Under the pieces are notes generated by a model. It was not told the origin of the DNA. It made no database searches and saw nothing but the letters and a program-made list of their open reading frames with translations. Below, piece after piece: positions 6,176 through 6,391 of a stretch of 6,391 nucleotides of DNA. The stretch is from NCBI GenBank assembly GCA_003447545.1, contig DLYX01000378.1, forward strand, positions 1-6,391. Reading direction: 5' to 3'. How positions within the stretch are numbered: the stretch's first letter is position 1; each line of letters starts with the position of its first letter. The position numbers and the translations under genes were made by a program. Source of the DNA: Deltaproteobacteria bacterium (GTDB lineage Bacteria > Desulfobacterota > Binatia > UBA12015).

Positions 6176-6391
6176 GTGGTGCCGAAATACGACCGTAAAG
6201 ATATACACTATCGCAAGGCCAAGAAGGAGGGTCTGCGGTCGCGTGCGGGCTACAAGCTCGAAGAATTACACAAGCGCCAGAAACTCTTTCGCCCGGGCAT
6301 GCGGGTGGTGGATCTCGGATGTTGGCCTGGCGCCTGGTTGCAGATCGCTTCCCGGCTGGTTGGGCCCAGCGGTCGCGTGGTCGGCGTGGAC
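6176..6391 (+). CDS. rlmE: 23S rRNA 2'-O-methyltransferase RlmE (FtsJ), 5' part
   Basis: RlmE methylates the 2'-OH of a uridine in the A-loop of 23S rRNA during large-subunit maturation. Only the first 72 codons are present; the gene runs off the right edge. It has the family N-terminus KDIHYRKAKKEGLRSRAGYKLEEL, whose lysine K27 matches the first catalytic residue of the K-D-K-E tetrad, and SAM-binding motif I VVDLGCWPGAW (43-53) followed by GRVVGVD. Motif I differs from the GAAPGGW form seen in E. coli RlmE. The start is GTG, either at 6176 or at the adjacent GTG at 6179; both give a normal N-terminus. No Shine-Dalgarno sequence is visible upstream. The reading frame is the same as that of the hydrolase gene, whose TAA ends nine bases before, so initiation may depend on ribosomes finishing that gene. 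This is inference. Confidence 0.93.
   Translation, partial: MVPKYDRKDIHYRKAKKEGLRSRAGYKLEELHKRQKLFRPGMRVVDLGCWPGAWLQIASRLVGPSGRVVGVD

Overview
The window (roughly 58% GC by eye) looks like an ordinary chromosomal segment of a Gram-negative-type bacterium. A signal-peptide protein, a lipobox lipoprotein and the style of the RlmE and UvrD-family proteins suggest a deltaproteobacterium-like lineage in the broad sense (Myxococcota, Desulfobacterota or Binatota). That placement rests on protein style only and is weak. No phage, transposase, CRISPR, tRNA or rRNA signal is visible, and I find no obvious novel multi-gene system.

Layout from left to right. Positions 1-185 are downstream of an ABC exporter gene and hold no gene I can support. 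Positions 186-2084 (minus) encode a fused membrane/ATPase half-transporter. A short divergent gap with a purine-rich leader precedes a small gene at 2172-2492 (plus), which encodes a 106-residue exported protein of unknown function. This gene converges on a 762-residue PcrA/UvrD-type DNA helicase at 2551-4839 (minus). A 211-base divergent gap follows. A 371-residue lipoprotein with an alpha/beta-hydrolase fold is encoded at 5051-6166 (plus). Nine bases later the 23S rRNA methyltransferase gene rlmE begins (6176, plus) and runs off the right edge.

The genes do not form one pathway. The only likely co-transcribed pair is the hydrolase and rlmE, which are tightly spaced in the same frame. The helicase and rlmE are housekeeping; the exporter, the small exported protein and the lipoprotein belong to the cell envelope, with unknown substrates.

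The most unusual signals are structures in the DNA itself. There is a perfect 26-bp palindrome inside the exporter gene. A 12-bp tandem repeat at the 3' end of the helicase gene repeats its last three codons together with the stop, giving four successive in-frame stops. The same CCTCAG/CTGAGG hairpin arms occur just past the ends of two different genes. A 21-bp palindrome lies within the helicase gene.
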